Source: Opitutus sp. (GTDB taxonomy: Bacteria > Verrucomicrobiota > Verrucomicrobiae > Opitutales > Opitutaceae). Taken from it: a stretch of DNA of 42,851 nt. Positions within the stretch are counted from its first letter, which is position 1. The number at the start of each line of letters is the position of its first letter. The notes under the pieces were generated by a model. It saw only the letters and a program-made list of their open reading frames with translations. It made no database searches and was not told the origin of the DNA. Where the stretch lies: the NCBI GenBank assembly GCA_009695065.1, contig SIBR01000033.1, positions 1 through 42,851 of the forward strand, given 5' to 3'. The position numbers were made by a program, and so were the translations under genes. Shown piece by piece: positions 26,858 through 38,484 of this stretch.

Positions 26858-29239
26858 CTAGTCGACCGTCGATTCGCGCAAGAGCTGACGGTAAACCTGG
26901 CGGGCGTGATCATAGGCTTTCACCGCATCGGCCATCTCGTTGGCGGCGATGAGGCCCTTTTTCTGCGACCAGCACTGCTCCACGCCCTGCAGGCACCACT
27001 CGACGCTGCGGCGCGAGCCGCGGATGGGCTTGCCACCCACGACGACGAAAATCGGGTTGGTGTGGGAGGAGGGGAGGATGCGCAGCGAAACCCAGCTGCT
27101 GCGGTCGAGCTTCACGTCGAAGGTCACGTCCTGCACGCGCCCGTCGGCCACGATGCTTTTCCGGGCGACCGGATAGCCGTTCACGATGACCTCGACCGGC
27201 ACCTCGCGGGTGCCGCCAACCCGGGCGCGCTCAACGTCCCAATAGGGTTTCTGGGTGTAGCGCAGGTTGCGAATGGCCTCGTCGGGAGTCTCTTTCAGGC
27301 GGGCGGCGACGCGCGCGGAGAGACGCACGGTACCGGCTTGGGCGAGACGCAGTTCGCTGCCCTTTTCGCCCATCGCGACATCGTTGGCGCGGAATTCCAT
27401 GAGATGGCTTTTGCCGTCGCTGACATAGTTGCGGCCGGCGCGGATGCCTTCGCACCAATCATCGTAGGTCAACTTGCCGTCGAGCTTCACGTAGGAACGC
27501 CCGAGGCCGACGCGCTCGCCATAGATGCACGGGAAATCCGTCTCACCGCTGCCCCGCGTGCGGAAACCGGCGTTGAGCGTGTGATACCACATGTTCAACT
27601 CCCACACGCTCGGCGTATCGACGAGGGAAATGAAATCGACCGCGGGGCCCAGCCGTCCGTCAGGGCCGGGCAGCTCGTGCGTCACGTCGACGATGTATTC
27701 GTTGGCGCCAATGCCGTTGTAGGGCGGGATGATGTAATTCGGTAGGTCTTCCGTCGCGAGGCGGAGGTCGAAGGACGTCTTGCTGCCACCGTTGCGGTTT
27801 TCGCCGGGCACGGCGGGCTGCAGGCCCCAGCCCGAGTGGGCCGGACCGACCAGCGCGCCCTGGGCTTTGGCCCAGCGCAGGGTGTTCAAACACAGGGTCG
27901 GCCAGTGCTCCGAAGAATTGCCGCCTGGATACATCTGGTCGCGCAGGCGCAGGAGGCAAAGGTGACCCGAGCGATGCGAGCCAAAGCCCGAGACCTCGAT
28001 GTCGTAGCGGAGCAGGTACGGATACTCCGAGACCTTGTCGATCACCCCCGTGAAGAACTGTTTTTGGAAATCGAAGCCCGGGCCCCACGTGAGGTTGGCA
28101 CCGATCTTCAGATCCTCGCCGCGACAATGCCGGGCCATGTCGGGCGCGAGCACGCCCTCGCTGGGCTTGGTGTAGTGCGCGCAACCCGAGGCGTGGATAT
28201 GATGATCGCCCGACCACCAGCCGGATTTCGAGGGATCGATCCAACGAGCGACCTTGAACACGAGGTCCCGGGTCGCGGCGTTGACCGAGACGGCGCGCGT
28301 GGCCGGGATCGACTCGGGACCGCGCTGAAACTCGACGGTGTAGTCGCCGTCCGGGAGGCGGAGGCTCTCGCCATCCATGAGGTACACCTGGGGGTGGAAG
28401 GCGAAGTCCGGCGCGAGACGCTTGGCGAGCGACGGGTAAATGCGCTTCTGCTTGTCACGGATGATGAACGACGCGGTGGTCGGCGCGCCTGTTTCGTCCT
28501 GCACGCGGAGCCGGAGTTCGCGCGCCGGCAGGGAGGTGAAGAGCATGTCCGTCTCGTTGCGGAAGCCGATGTCCTGGGTGCCCTGGCCGACGCTGAATGA
28601 AATCTTCGCCTCCCGTTTGCCGGCGTCGCGGCTGTAGAGCTGGACGATGCGGTATTCGAGGTTCAGGCCGCTGAGTGTCGGGTTGAGCGGCTGGGCGTCA
28701 TAGGTCTGGAGATCGAGCCAGAGGTCCTCGCGCGGCGGCATCGGCATATGGGCGGCATGGGTGCGAAATTCCCGATCGGAGGAGGTCTCGACGTTCGCGG
28801 CATTGTGGACGGACTGCGCGTTCGGGCTCACCCCGAGCAGAGCCGCCGTGGTGCCGGCCTCGTTGTGAACCTTGACCAGAAATTGCCGCCAGCCGCGCTC
28901 GACGAGTTCCGGTTTGGCGGGGCCGGCGGCGACCTTGACGCGCATCTCCGGGCTGATCTCGACGCTGAAGAGGCAATAGGAATCGAGGATCTCCTGCACC
29001 GTGCGGACCGCGGCGCGGGGATCGCCCGGTTGCATGGCGGCGGCGAGGCGCTGCTGGTCGGCGGCGCTGAGCGGAGCGCCGAGGTAGTTGGTCGCGTCGA
29101 GCAGGCGTCGTACCTGCGCGAACAGGGGCTGGGACTCGACTTCGGGGATGAACGGTAGATTCGCCGCGAAGACGGAAAGGGCGGACGCCAATCCGAAGGT
29201 GACAATCGTAAGACGACGCAAAGCAGCGATGATGCGCAT
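26858..29239 (-). CDS. Secreted CehA/McbA-type (PHP-like) metallohydrolase
   Basis: The 793-residue product has a signal peptide (RLTIVTFGLASALSVFA). The middle holds a PHP-like metal centre: SGDHHIHASG at 344-352, then GPAHSGWG, DVTHELPG and WYHTLNAGFRTRGSGETDFP, with histidines and acidic residues placed as in CehA/McbA proteins of Planctomycetota and Verrucomicrobiota. CehA and McbA hydrolyse carbamate esters, but most family members have no known substrate. The N-terminal 330 residues contain beta-rich domains, and a beta domain follows the catalytic part. It is first of a tight operon with DUF5009, M23 and an unknown secreted protein, which points to work on an extracellular polymer. Confidence 0.8.
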   Translation of the reverse strand: MRIIAALRRLTIVTFGLASALSVFAANLPFIPEVESQPLFAQVRRLLDATNYLGAPLSAADQQRLAAAMQPGDPRAAVRTVQEILDSYCLFSVEISPEMRVKVAAGPAKPELVERGWRQFLVKVHNEAGTTAALLGVSPNAQSVHNAANVETSSDREFRTHAAHMPMPPREDLWLDLQTYDAQPLNPTLSGLNLEYRIVQLYSRDAGKREAKISFSVGQGTQDIGFRNETDMLFTSLPARELRLRVQDETGAPTTASFIIRDKQKRIYPSLAKRLAPDFAFHPQVYLMDGESLRLPDGDYTVEFQRGPESIPATRAVSVNAATRDLVFKVARWIDPSKSGWWSGDHHIHASGCAHYTKPSEGVLAPDMARHCRGEDLKIGANLTWGPGFDFQKQFFTGVIDKVSEYPYLLRYDIEVSGFGSHRSGHLCLLRLRDQMYPGGNSSEHWPTLCLNTLRWAKAQGALVGPAHSGWGLQPAVPGENRNGGSKTSFDLRLATEDLPNYIIPPYNGIGANEYIVDVTHELPGPDGRLGPAVDFISLVDTPSVWELNMWYHTLNAGFRTRGSGETDFPCIYGERVGLGRSYVKLDGKLTYDDWCEGIRAGRNYVSDGKSHLMEFRANDVAMGEKGSELRLAQAGTVRLSARVAARLKETPDEAIRNLRYTQKPYWDVERARVGGTREVPVEVIVNGYPVARKSIVADGRVQDVTFDVKLDRSSWVSLRILPSSHTNPIFVVVGGKPIRGSRRSVEWCLQGVEQCWSQKKGLIAANEMADAVKAYDHARQVYRQLLRESTVD

Positions 29240-29337
29240 AACGGGGGTGGGGGTTATCCTGACGCCGGCGATCGCATCGAACGCGAGCGCCGGTCCGATT
29301 ACAAGATCTGCGATCAGCCCGGCCCGCCTTGCACGCG

Positions 29338-30288
29338 CTAGTGCCGCCGCTGCTCGATCAATCGCTCCAGCTTGACGATATCCGCGGCAAAAACGCGGAT
29401 GCCCTCGGCAGTCTTCTCGTTCGCCATGGCGTCCTCGTTGAGCGCCAGCCGGAAACTCTTTTCGTCGAGGCTCACTGCCGCAACGTCGACCTGCCGCGCC
29501 CGCACCGGATCGAGTTTGCGGGGGAGCGGATCGGTGCCGGCCTGGAGTTCGCCCAGCAATTGCGGGCTGATCGTGAGCAAGTCGCAGCCGGCGAGCTCCG
29601 TGATCTGTCCCTTGCTGCGGAAGGATGCACGCATCACCTCAATATCGTGCCCGAATTTCTTGTAGTAATTGTAGATCGCGGTGACCGACTGGACGCCGGG
29701 ATCCTCGGCCGGGGCAAAATCGCGCCCCGTGCTCTTCTTGTACCAGTCGAAAATCCGGCCGACGAAGGGCGAGATGAGCCGCACGCGGGCTTCGGCGCAG
29801 GCGTCGGCCTGGGGAAAGGAGAAGAGCAGGGTGAGGTTGCAGTTGATCCCGTCTCTTTGCAGCAACTCGGCGGCCTTGATGCCCTCCCAGGTGGCGGCGG
29901 CCTTGATCAGGATGCGTTCGCGCGGGACGCCGGCTTTTTCGTAGAGGCCGATGATTTCACGCGCCTTCGCGATCGAGCCGTGGCGGTCAAACGAGAGCCG
30001 CGCATCGACTTCGGTCGAAACCCGCCCCGGCACAATTTTTAGAATCTCCAGTCCGAACGCGACAAGCAGCCGGTCCATCACCCGGTCCGACGCCGCCCCG
30101 AGCCCGGCGTCTTGGATGGCGCGTTCCACGAGGTAGGCATGGTCGGGCGCGGTAGCCGCCTTCAGGATGAGACTGGGGTTGGTGGTCGCGTCCTGCGCGG
30201 CTTAAGCCTTCATGCTCGCGAAATCTCCGGTGTCCGCGACGACCCGGGTAAACTGTTTCAGCTGGTCCAACTGGTTGGGGGCGCTCAT
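29338..30288 (-). pseudogene. tal: Transaldolase with an in-frame stop at codon 29
   Basis: Transaldolase moves a three-carbon unit in the pentose phosphate pathway. Read through from the ATG at 30288, the gene has 316 codons, matching TalB (317). LKQFTRVVADTGDFASMKA precedes a TAA at 30202-30204, then [16 protein letters not shown] continues in the same frame. Related proteins have Tyr or a similar residue at the stop. Downstream are [20 protein letters not shown], the Schiff-base Lys in [35 protein letters not shown] and [11 protein letters not shown] restart at the GTG at 30129 would lose the conserved Asp of VADTGD and Asn of TTNPS. So the gene is dead, recently mutated, or the TAA is a sequence error. 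Confidence 0.85.
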
Positions 30289-30446
30289 GGCCGGCACGGT
30301 GGGGCAAATGGGCGGGATTCGCCCGCAAATCGTACGGGAAGCGCCAAAGCCGGCGGCCGCGGGCGAGTTCGGCCGGGGCGCAAATTCTGTTTGCTCGCGG
30401 GCACGCCGGGCCGCTTAGTTTGCGGGTTTACGTCTACAAATTTACC

Positions 30447-32234
<1,788 letters not shown>

Positions 32235-32265
32235 GGCGGGATTCAGCGCCGGCTCCAGCCCTCCC

Positions 32266-32301
32266 AGGCTGTCAACCATTGGTTGACAGCCTGATTTTTT
32301 T
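32266..32301 (+). terminator. Terminator of aspS
   Basis: A perfect 13-bp stem AGGCTGTCAACCA / TGGTTGACAGCCT around a single central T is followed after GA by seven Ts (32295-32301), 31 bases after the aspS stop. The core TGTCAACCATTGGTTGACA is nearly the same as the palindrome at 17573, so it may also be a binding site. Confidence 0.8.
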
Positions 32302-32369
32302 GACGGCCCGCCCGCTGGCGCGGAGCGCGCGGACGGGTTGAGCGGAGTGCAGGCGGAGGTGGGACGGGG

Positions 32370-32392
32370 CGTTCCTCCGGGTCGGAGGAACG
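32370..32392 (+). promoter_or_regulatory. Hairpin in the region upstream of the first PII gene
   Basis: A perfect 9-bp stem, CGTTCCTCC / GGAGGAACG, closes a GGGTC loop 62-84 bases before the ATG. No T-run follows directly (ATTTCTTG), so it is not a plain terminator. GGAGG lies in the stem. It could be part of a 5' leader. No sigma-54 (-24/-12) promoter motif was found by eye between it and the gene. Confidence 0.4.
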
Positions 32393-32444
32393 ATTTCTTG
32401 CGCTGGTTCAACCGGGCGCCACACTCGCTTTCGCGCGAACTTAA

Positions 32445-32792
<348 letters not shown>

Positions 32793-32815
32793 TCGACGGG
32801 CAACGTCTCAACTTT

Positions 32816-32852
32816 AAGAGCCGGAATCGTGCGCGATTCCGGCTCTTTTTTT
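32816..32852 (+). terminator. Terminator between the first PII gene and amtB
   Basis: A perfect 14-bp stem AAGAGCCGGAATCG / CGATTCCGGCTCTT with a TGCG loop runs directly into a T-run of seven (32846-32852), 23 bases after the PII stop. It is a strong rho-independent terminator and should limit transcription into amtB. Confidence 0.93.
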
Positions 32853-32970
32853 GTCGCCGGCACCAGAGGCTGACCGCGGTCGGATGGGGCGGGTGGACAA
32901 CAATCGTCAAGAAAAGCCGCAACCGGCTCCGGAGCGGCATGAAGTTTGCTTAGAGAAGGGCGCGTCCACC

Positions 32971-34476
32971 ATGAACATTATCCGACTCAAGCCGTTCCGG
33001 GCTCTTTTCGCCGCCTGCCTGATCCTCGCGGCGGCCTTGTCCGCGTCAGCCCAGCCTGCCGCCCCCGCGGCCCCCACGCCACCCGCCGCAACGCTTGAGC
33101 AGCGGATCGCCGGACTGGAAGCTTACCTTGGGAATGGCGACCCCTCGGCCGCGTTGAAAGACCCGAAAGGCGCCATTTCCGCCGGGCTGACCACGGCCGC
33201 CGTGGGCGTGGCGGGTCCCGGGCATAATGCCTGGATGATGACCTGTGCGGCCCTAGTCCTGTTCATGACGCTGCCCGGTCTCGCGCTATTTTATGGCGGC
33301 TTGGTCCGCACGAAAAACGTGCTCTCCGTGATGGCCCAGTGCTTTGGCATCGCCGGGTTGGTCACCATTTTGTGGTGGGCGGTGGGCTACAGCCTCGTCT
33401 ATGGGAAAAGTTTCAACAGCCCCTTTCTCGGCGGCTCGGAATTTTTCTTTCTGCGGGGCGTCGAGAGTGCGCCGAACACGGACTACGCCTACTGGGTTTC
33501 GCACAACGTCTTCTCGATGTATCAACTCATGTTCGCGATTATCACGCCGGCGCTGATCATCGGCGCGATCGCGGAGCGCATGAAATTTTCCGCGATTCTG
33601 GTGTTCGTGACCGTCTGGATGCTGGTCGTCTACTTTCCGCTCGCGCACATGGTGTGGGGCGTGACGGGCCTGATGAACGGGGTCTGGAATGCCGGCGCGG
33701 CGATCAAGGCGATCGACTTCGCCGGGGGAACGGTGGTGCACATGTCCTCGGGGTGGTCGGCGTTGATCCTCTGCCTGATTCTTGGGCCGCGACTGGGCCA
33801 CGGCAAAACGCCGATGCCGCCGCACAGTCTCGTACTTTGTATGATCGGCACCGGCATGCTTTGGGTGGGCTGGTACGGGTTCAACGCGGGTTCCGCGGTC
33901 GCCGCGGATGGCATTGCGGCAAACGCCTTCACCACGACGACGCTGGCCGCGGCGGTCGCCTCGTTCACGTGGGGAGCGCTGGAATACCTGATTCGCCGCA
34001 AGGCGAGCGTGCTCGGGTTTTGTTCGGGCGCCGTGGGCGGCCTGGTGGTCGTCACCCCGGCGTGTGGCTTCATCACGGCCAGCGCGGCCATTGCGCTGGG
34101 CGTGCTCGCCGGCGCGGTGCCGTTCTTCGCCTGCACCAAACTCAAGCCGTTCCTCGGCTATGACGATGCGCTCGACACCTTCGGCGTCCACGCCGTGGGC
34201 GGCACCTTGGGCGCGTTCCTCACGGGCGTTTTCGCCACGGGAGCCGCGAATGTCAACTTGAACACGAACCTGAAGGATCTCCTAGGCAAATCGCTCTGGC
34301 AGGAACAACTCAAGGCCATCGGACTGACGGTCGCGCTTTCGGTCGTGGCCACGGTTGTCATCGCCCTGGTGCTCAAGGCGACGATGGGGCTGCGGCCCAC
34401 GGTCGAGACGGAGCAGGAGGGCCTGGACCTCAGCGAGCACGGCGAGGAAGGCTATATTTTCGAACCGAAGTCCTGA
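32971..34476 (+). CDS. amtB: Ammonium transporter
   Basis: AmtB channels ammonium across the inner membrane and is closed by a PII protein. The 501-residue product starts with a cleavable signal (RLKPFRALFAACLILAAALSASA), followed by an unusual 60-residue Pro/Ala-rich periplasmic stretch, then eleven membrane spans. Family motifs: LPGLALFYGGLVRTKNVL, DFAGGTVVHMSSGWSAL with the first pore His, GMLWVGWYGFNAGSA, and DTFGVHAVGGTLGAFLTG with the second pore His. The ATG at 32971 follows AGAGAAGGG. The second PII gene begins 21 bp after its stop, the usual amtB-glnK arrangement. Confidence 0.95.
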   Translation: MNIIRLKPFRALFAACLILAAALSASAQPAAPAAPTPPAATLEQRIAGLEAYLGNGDPSAALKDPKGAISAGLTTAAVGVAGPGHNAWMMTCAALVLFMTLPGLALFYGGLVRTKNVLSVMAQCFGIAGLVTILWWAVGYSLVYGKSFNSPFLGGSEFFFLRGVESAPNTDYAYWVSHNVFSMYQLMFAIITPALIIGAIAERMKFSAILVFVTVWMLVVYFPLAHMVWGVTGLMNGVWNAGAAIKAIDFAGGTVVHMSSGWSALILCLILGPRLGHGKTPMPPHSLVLCMIGTGMLWVGWYGFNAGSAVAADGIAANAFTTTTLAAAVASFTWGALEYLIRRKASVLGFCSGAVGGLVVVTPACGFITASAAIALGVLAGAVPFFACTKLKPFLGYDDALDTFGVHAVGGTLGAFLTGVFATGAANVNLNTNLKDLLGKSLWQEQLKAIGLTVALSVVATVVIALVLKATMGLRPTVETEQEGLDLSEHGEEGYIFEPKS

Positions 34477-34836
<360 letters not shown>

Positions 34837-34886
34837 TTCCTCCATCCGTCGCGGCCCCGGCTTTGATCAACCGGTGACGCGGGTCG

Positions 34887-34906
34887 GGCCTGGAGAAACT
34901 CAGGCC
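34887..34906 (+). terminator. Possible terminator of amtB-glnK
   Basis: GGCCTG / CAGGCC (34887-34892 with 34901-34906) with an 8-base loop is followed by TTCTTCTTG on the plus strand. The stem is short and the T-run is broken. It overlaps the last codons of the converging thrS, so it must serve both genes or only the plus-strand operon. Confidence 0.4.
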
Positions 34907-36813
34907 TTCTTCTTGTCGGGCAGGGAGCGGGTCGCGACTTCGGTCTTGAGCCGGGCCGCGAACGCATCGGCCGGCATCACGCCTTCGTCGCCCCGGGCGC
35001 GGGAGCGCACGGAAACGCTGTTGGCTTCGGCTTCCTTCTGGCCGATGACGAGCGTGTAAGGGACCTTCTCCAGTTCGGCGCGGCGAATCTTGGCGCCGAG
35101 CTTGTCGCTGTGCTCGTCGAGGACCGTGCGGAAACCGTCCGCCCTGAGGCGGGCGTGCAGCGCGCGGGCGTAGTCGATGACCTTCTCGCTGATCGGCACG
35201 AGGCGCACCTGCTCGGGCGCGAGCCAGACGGGAAAGTCGCCGCCAAAGTGCTCGATGAGCACCCCGCAGAAACGCTCCATCGAGCCGAACGGCGCGCGGT
35301 GAATCATCACCGGCCGGTGCGGCTGGTTGTCGGGTCCGATGTAGGACAGGTCGAAACGCACGGGCAGGTTGTAGTCCACCTGCACGGTGCCGAGCTGCCA
35401 CTCCCGACCGATCACGTCCTTGATCACGAAATCGATTTTCGGCCCATAGAACGCCGCTTCGCCCGGCTCCTCGGTGAAAGGCACGCCGAGCGTTTGCGCG
35501 GCGGCGCGGCAGGCCGCCTCGGCCTTGTCCCAGTGGGCTGCTTCGCCGGTGTATTTGTTGGAATCCGGATCGCGCAGGCCCACCCGCACCCGGTAGTCCT
35601 GCATGCCGAGGGTGGTGAGGATGATCTTCACGAGGGCGAGACAGCCGAGAACCTCGGCCGCGACCTGTTCCTCCGTACAGAACAGATGGGCATCATCCTG
35701 GGTGAAAGCCCTGACGCGCGTCATCCCAGTCAGCTCGCCGCTCTGTTCCCAGCGGTAGACCGTGCCGAATTCCGCTAGCCGGACCGGCAGATCGCGGTAG
35801 GAGTGGGGTTGCGAGGCGAAGATCTTGATGTGATGCGGGCAGTTCATCGGCTTCAGCATGAAGCCGTCGAGCAACTGGTCATCGGGCCGGACGCGATCGG
35901 CGGTGATCGTCTCCCGGCCGGTGCGCGCGTTGACCTTGTCGCGCAGATGGCCGGAGACCGCCTCGAGGCGGGCGAATACGTCGCCACAGGGGCAGTTTTC
36001 GCCGAGCACCTTCGCCAGCGATTCGCTTTCCAGCACGGGCGAAAACTGGGATTCCTTGTAGTAGGGGAAATGGCCCGAAGTCTTGTAGAGCTCGAGCTTG
36101 CCGATATGCGGCGTGAACACCTGCGAATAGCCCTGCTTGCGGAGTTCTTCGCTGATGAAGGTCTGCAACTCCTGGCGGATGACCGCCCCGTTGGGCGTCC
36201 AAAGGATCAGCCCCTGGCCGACCTCGTCGTCGATGTGGAAGAGTTTCAGTTCGCGGCCGAGTTTGCGGTGGTCGCGCAACTTAGCCTGCTCGAGTTGGGT
36301 GAGGTAGTTGGTCAGCTCGTCCTTCGACGGGAAGGCGGTGCCGTAGATGCGCTGGAGCTGCTTGTTTTTCTCGTCGCCGCGGTGATAGGCGCCGGCGATC
36401 GAGAGGAGCTTGAACGCCTTCAGCTTCGAGGAATAGCGGACGTGGGTGCCGGCGCAGAGGTCGATGAATTCGCCGTTTTGATAGAAAGAGATTTTCTCGT
36501 CGGCGGGGATGTCCGCGAGGCGACCCAGCTTGAAGCGCTCCTGGCCGATCTTCCTGATGATTTCGACGGCTTCGTCGCGCGAGACTTCCTTGCGGTAGAA
36601 CGGCTGGTTTTCGTCCGCGATTTTCTTCATCTCGGCCTCGAGGCGGACGAGGTCGTCGGTGGTGAACTTGTGGTCGAGGTCGATGTCGTAGTAAAAGCCG
36701 GTATCCGTCGGCGGCCCGATATCGAGCTTCGCCTCAGGAAAAAGGCGAAGGACGGCGGTCGCGAGGATGTGCGACGCGGAGTGACGGAGTTCTTCGAGCG
36801 GTGTCATGGCCAT
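34900..36813 (-). CDS. thrS: Threonyl-tRNA synthetase, lacking the TGS domain
   Basis: ThrRS charges tRNA-Thr. The 637-residue product starts directly at the editing domain (HSASH at 11-15, LCAGTH at 119-124), without the roughly 60-residue TGS domain found at the front of most bacterial ThrRS. The class II core (WTPNGAVIRQEL, KPMNCPHH with the zinc Cys325, FGTVYRWEQSGELTGMTRVR, motif 3 HRAPFGSMERF) and the C-terminal anticodon domain are complete. Between TSGHFPYY and FMLKPMNCP there is an extra segment of about 48 residues (258-315) including ENCPCGD. No further in-frame upstream ATG was seen that could supply a TGS. cysS lies 195 bp upstream on the same strand. Confidence 0.94.
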   Translation of the reverse strand: MAMTPLEELRHSASHILATAVLRLFPEAKLDIGPPTDTGFYYDIDLDHKFTTDDLVRLEAEMKKIADENQPFYRKEVSRDEAVEIIRKIGQERFKLGRLADIPADEKISFYQNGEFIDLCAGTHVRYSSKLKAFKLLSIAGAYHRGDEKNKQLQRIYGTAFPSKDELTNYLTQLEQAKLRDHRKLGRELKLFHIDDEVGQGLILWTPNGAVIRQELQTFISEELRKQGYSQVFTPHIGKLELYKTSGHFPYYKESQFSPVLESESLAKVLGENCPCGDVFARLEAVSGHLRDKVNARTGRETITADRVRPDDQLLDGFMLKPMNCPHHIKIFASQPHSYRDLPVRLAEFGTVYRWEQSGELTGMTRVRAFTQDDAHLFCTEEQVAAEVLGCLALVKIILTTLGMQDYRVRVGLRDPDSNKYTGEAAHWDKAEAACRAAAQTLGVPFTEEPGEAAFYGPKIDFVIKDVIGREWQLGTVQVDYNLPVRFDLSYIGPDNQPHRPVMIHRAPFGSMERFCGVLIEHFGGDFPVWLAPEQVRLVPISEKVIDYARALHARLRADGFRTVLDEHSDKLGAKIRRAELEKVPYTLVIGQKEAEANSVSVRSRARGDEGVMPADAFAARLKTEVATRSLPDKKKA

Positions 36814-37008
36814 GAGGTGTGGTGATTGTGGTCCGGCTTACGATTGCAGGACCTGAACCGGCAAGACCGCCGCGAAACGGAGCGGGTGTCAACGCGCGGG
36901 TGCTACCGTCCCGAGCCGGGAGCTCCGGCAGCCTGCAGGGGACCACGGATGTCCCGGGTGAGGTGCAGGGCGCAGACCTGGCCCTCCGCAGGGCACGAGG
37001 CATTTGGC

Positions 37009-38382
37009 CTACTTTTTCAGCGGTTCGAGTTTGTATTCGGTTTTGCTGTCGAGCATCGACCAGCCGGCGGCGGCGAGTTCCTTGCGGAAGGCGTCGGCGG
37101 TGGCGAAATCCTTCGCCTGCTTCGCGGCCCAGCGTTTTTCGGCGAGGGCGGAGATTTCGGCTGGCGCCGAAATCTTGGTCTGGCCTGCGGCCAGGTCGAG
37201 CCCGAGGGCGAACATGGCGCGGTCGAACCATGCCGCATTGATGTCGGCGGGCGTGGTCGTGTTAATCGTCGTGAAGAGCGAACCTAGGGCACCGGGGGTA
37301 TTGAGATCGTCCTGAAGCGCGGCGACGAGAAGTGTGAAGACGCTGAAATTTCCGCCCGCCGCGGGGAGCGCGGCGCGGATCGATCGCAGGGCCTTGAGCG
37401 CGCTCTCCGCGGCGTGCAGCGAATCGAGCATGAAGTTGAGCTGCTTCCGCGGATGGCCCATCAGCAGCGCGTAGCGAATCGCCATCGGGGAAAAGCCCTT
37501 CGCGACGAGCTCGTCCAGGGTATAGAGATTCCCGAGACTCTTGCTCATCTTTTTGCCGTCCACGAGCAGGTGCTCGCTGTGATACCAGTGATGCGAAAAC
37601 AGCGTGCCGTTGCAGCACTCGCTCTGGGCGATCTCGTTTTCGTGGTGCGGGAAGAGCAGGTCGACCCCGCCGGTGTGCAGGTCGATCGTCTCGCCGAGGT
37701 GCTTCTTGCTCATCGCGCTGCACTCGATGTGCCAGCCCGGGCGGCCGCGGCCCCACGGGCTGTCCCACGCATTGGCGCCGTCGTCGGGCTTGTGCGCCTT
37801 CCAGAGGGCGAAGTCGGTGGCGTCCTCCTTCTCGTCGGCGTCGGCGGCCTGCGATTTGCCGGCGAGCGCGGAGCCGACCTGGAGTTCACGCTCCTTCACC
37901 CGCGATAGTTTGCCGTAGTCGTCGAACGAGCTGACCTTGAAATAGACGGAGCCGTCGGGGGCGCGGTAGGCGTTCCCCTTTTTCATGAGCGCATCGATCA
38001 TGTCGACCTGCTCGCGGATGTGGCCGGTGGCGGTGGGCTCGACGTGCGGGGGGAGGCAGTTGAGCGCGGCGCAGTCCGCGTGGAATTTTTCGGTCGACTG
38101 CCTGGTCACGTCGGCGAGCAGGCGGCCTTCGTCCCGCGCCCGCCGGATGGTCTTGTCGTCGACGTCGGTGAGGTTGCGGACATGTTTCACCTTGTCCTTC
38201 CCGAATTCGAGCTCGAGCAGCCGGCGGATCACATCGTTGACCACGAAGGTCCGGAAATTCCCGATGTGCGCCGGCGCATAGACCGTCGGACCGCAGTTGT
38301 AGAAGCGGTAGACGCCGTCCGGGTGGCAGGGCTTGAGGTCGCGCAGCTCGCGGGAAAGGGAATCGTGGAGGCGGATGGGCAT
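37009..38382 (-). CDS. cysS: Cysteinyl-tRNA synthetase
   Basis: CysRS charges tRNA-Cys. The 457-residue class I enzyme shows the zinc Cys and HIGH-type signature in FYNCGPTVYAPAHIGNFR, VRNLTDVDDKTIRRA, the second zinc ligands in GWHIECSAMSKKHLG and FPHHENEIAQSE, and KMSKSLGN for the second signature. The helical C-terminal anticodon-binding part is present (LAEKRWAAKQAKDFATADAFRKEL). Its start is 13 bp from a long inverted repeat (element C) shared with the divergent hemB. Confidence 0.95.
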   Translation of the reverse strand: MPIRLHDSLSRELRDLKPCHPDGVYRFYNCGPTVYAPAHIGNFRTFVVNDVIRRLLELEFGKDKVKHVRNLTDVDDKTIRRARDEGRLLADVTRQSTEKFHADCAALNCLPPHVEPTATGHIREQVDMIDALMKKGNAYRAPDGSVYFKVSSFDDYGKLSRVKERELQVGSALAGKSQAADADEKEDATDFALWKAHKPDDGANAWDSPWGRGRPGWHIECSAMSKKHLGETIDLHTGGVDLLFPHHENEIAQSECCNGTLFSHHWYHSEHLLVDGKKMSKSLGNLYTLDELVAKGFSPMAIRYALLMGHPRKQLNFMLDSLHAAESALKALRSIRAALPAAGGNFSVFTLLVAALQDDLNTPGALGSLFTTINTTTPADINAAWFDRAMFALGLDLAAGQTKISAPAEISALAEKRWAAKQAKDFATADAFRKELAAAGWSMLDSKTEYKLEPLKK

Positions 38383-38395
38383 GAGTCGGATTTGA

Positions 38396-38484
38396 AACCG
38401 CTAATCTTCGCTAATTGGCGCTAATCAAGTGAAGGCGGCCACATTTTTTTTAAGATTAGCGTGAATTAGCGAAGATTAGCGGTT
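38396..38484. repeat. Long inverted repeat of CGCTAATYWK words (element C) between cysS and hemB
   Basis: The left arm (38396-38426) reads in 10-bp steps CGCTAATCTT, CGCTAATTGG, CGCTAATC. The right arm (38454-38484) is its inverse with two adjacent mismatches in 31 bases and a 27-base spacer holding a run of eight Ts. It fills most of the 121-bp divergent region, as element B does between gmhA and recF. Confidence 0.9.

Noticed and set aside
36814..37008. T-box or other riboswitch in the thrS leader
   Set aside because: No T-box sequence or specifier-loop arrangement could be recognised; T-boxes are also not expected outside Gram-positive-type lineages.
38396..38484. Simple rho-independent terminator
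   Set aside because: It lies between two gene starts, not ends, and its T-run is in the loop, not after the stem.
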